DNA of 6,097 nucleotides, from the NCBI GenBank assembly GCA_031278755.1, contig JAITJV010000297.1, positions 1 to 6,097 on the forward strand. The letters run 5' to 3'. This DNA is from Treponema sp. (GTDB lineage: Bacteria; Spirochaetota; Spirochaetia; Treponematales; Breznakiellaceae). The number at the start of each line of letters is the position of its first letter. Position 1 is the first letter of the stretch. The notes below the pieces were generated by a model. The model saw only the letters and a program-made list of their open reading frames with translations. It was not told the origin of the DNA and ran no database searches. A program made the position numbers and the translations under genes. Shown one piece after another: positions 5,963 through 6,097 of this stretch.

Positions 5963-6096
5963 GTCCCGGGGGCCGGTGAAGCCCGTATGAGCATCACGTC
6001 CCCGAAATCCAGAAAAACTCCTTCAGTAAAAAATTGATAACCGAGCCACCTCCAATCAAGGCTCCGTATTTCAACTTGATGGAACAGATCGATGTA
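5944..6096 (-). CDS. Possible 3' end of a minus-strand gene, function unknown
   Basis: Read leftward from the window edge, the minus strand is open for 50 codons to TGA (5946-5944). The composition is protein-like: YIDLFHQVEIRSLDWRWLGY (6096-6037), then FFTEGVFLDFGDVMLIRASP, ending in a P/G-rich tail. The mix of aromatic, acidic and aliphatic residues, with three Trp or Tyr-rich turns, looks more genuine than the plus-strand alternative. I do not recognise the family, and the frame enters from outside the window. It would overlap the GH127 remnant by 19 nt, which is tolerable if that remnant is dead. A chance open frame remains possible. Confidence 0.35.
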   Translation of the reverse strand, partial: YIDLFHQVEIRSLDWRWLGYQFFTEGVFLDFGDVMLIRASPAPGTHPGSE

Positions 6097-6097
6097 C

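Noticed and set aside
5980..6097. Plus-strand open frame at the right edge (HVPEIQKNSFSKKL...)
   Set aside because: No start codon with a ribosome site, low-information sequence, and the minus-strand frame over the same bases looks more protein-like.
1..6097. CRISPR array, tRNA or rRNA gene, insertion sequence, phage or defence system
   Set aside because: No spaced direct repeats, tRNA-like cloverleaf, transposase motif or terminal inverted repeats were seen in reading through the window; the region looks like ordinary chromosome with decayed carbohydrate genes at the right side.

Overview
The window is a moderately GC-rich stretch of bacterial chromosome. I think a spirochaete is most likely, in particular a Treponema-like gut lineage. 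The large hexapeptide-repeat protein of the DUF4954 type, the short TrpR-family regulator beside it, and the carbohydrate-related gene ends at both edges fit that view. This is inference from family distribution, because no rRNA or other phylogenetic marker is present.

Layout. Positions 1-333 (+) hold the last 110 codons of a TPR protein of the DUF5107-associated type, which usually sits among sugar-utilisation genes. It converges on a minus-strand block running right to left: a HAD phosphatase of the phosphoglycolate-phosphatase type (4388-3711), a 99-residue TrpR-family DNA-binding protein (3677-3378), a 717-residue DUF4954 left-handed beta-helix protein (3364-1211), a strong hairpin at its stop codon, and an MgtC/SapB-family membrane protein (1117-425). 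HAD, TrpR-like and DUF4954 genes are close enough (33 and 13 nt) to be one operon. MgtC follows after about 90 nt that can form several hairpins. Divergent from the HAD gene, only 28 nt between start codons, is an aldo/keto reductase with a C-terminal bis-[4Fe-4S] ferredoxin domain (4417-5571, +). After it lies a frameshifted C-terminal remnant of a GH127 (DUF1680, beta-L-arabinofuranosidase type) enzyme (about 5643-5962). The last 150 nt may carry the 3' end of a minus-strand gene.

Function. The central genes look like housekeeping or metabolic-repair functions: phosphatase, tryptophan-repressor-like regulator, predicted sugar-nucleotide-like beta-helix protein, flavin- or NADPH-type oxidoreductase with Fe-S clusters, and MgtC. 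The flanks are fragments of carbohydrate genes.

I see no phage, CRISPR, toxin-antitoxin or defence system. The most interesting items are regulatory: a near-consensus sigma70 promoter (TTGACA-N17-GATAAT) whose predicted start site falls on the A of the HAD start codon and whose -35 box lies inside the first codons of the divergent reductase; a perfect dyad just upstream of the TrpR-like gene, a candidate autoregulatory operator; and mutually exclusive hairpins in the leader of mgtC.
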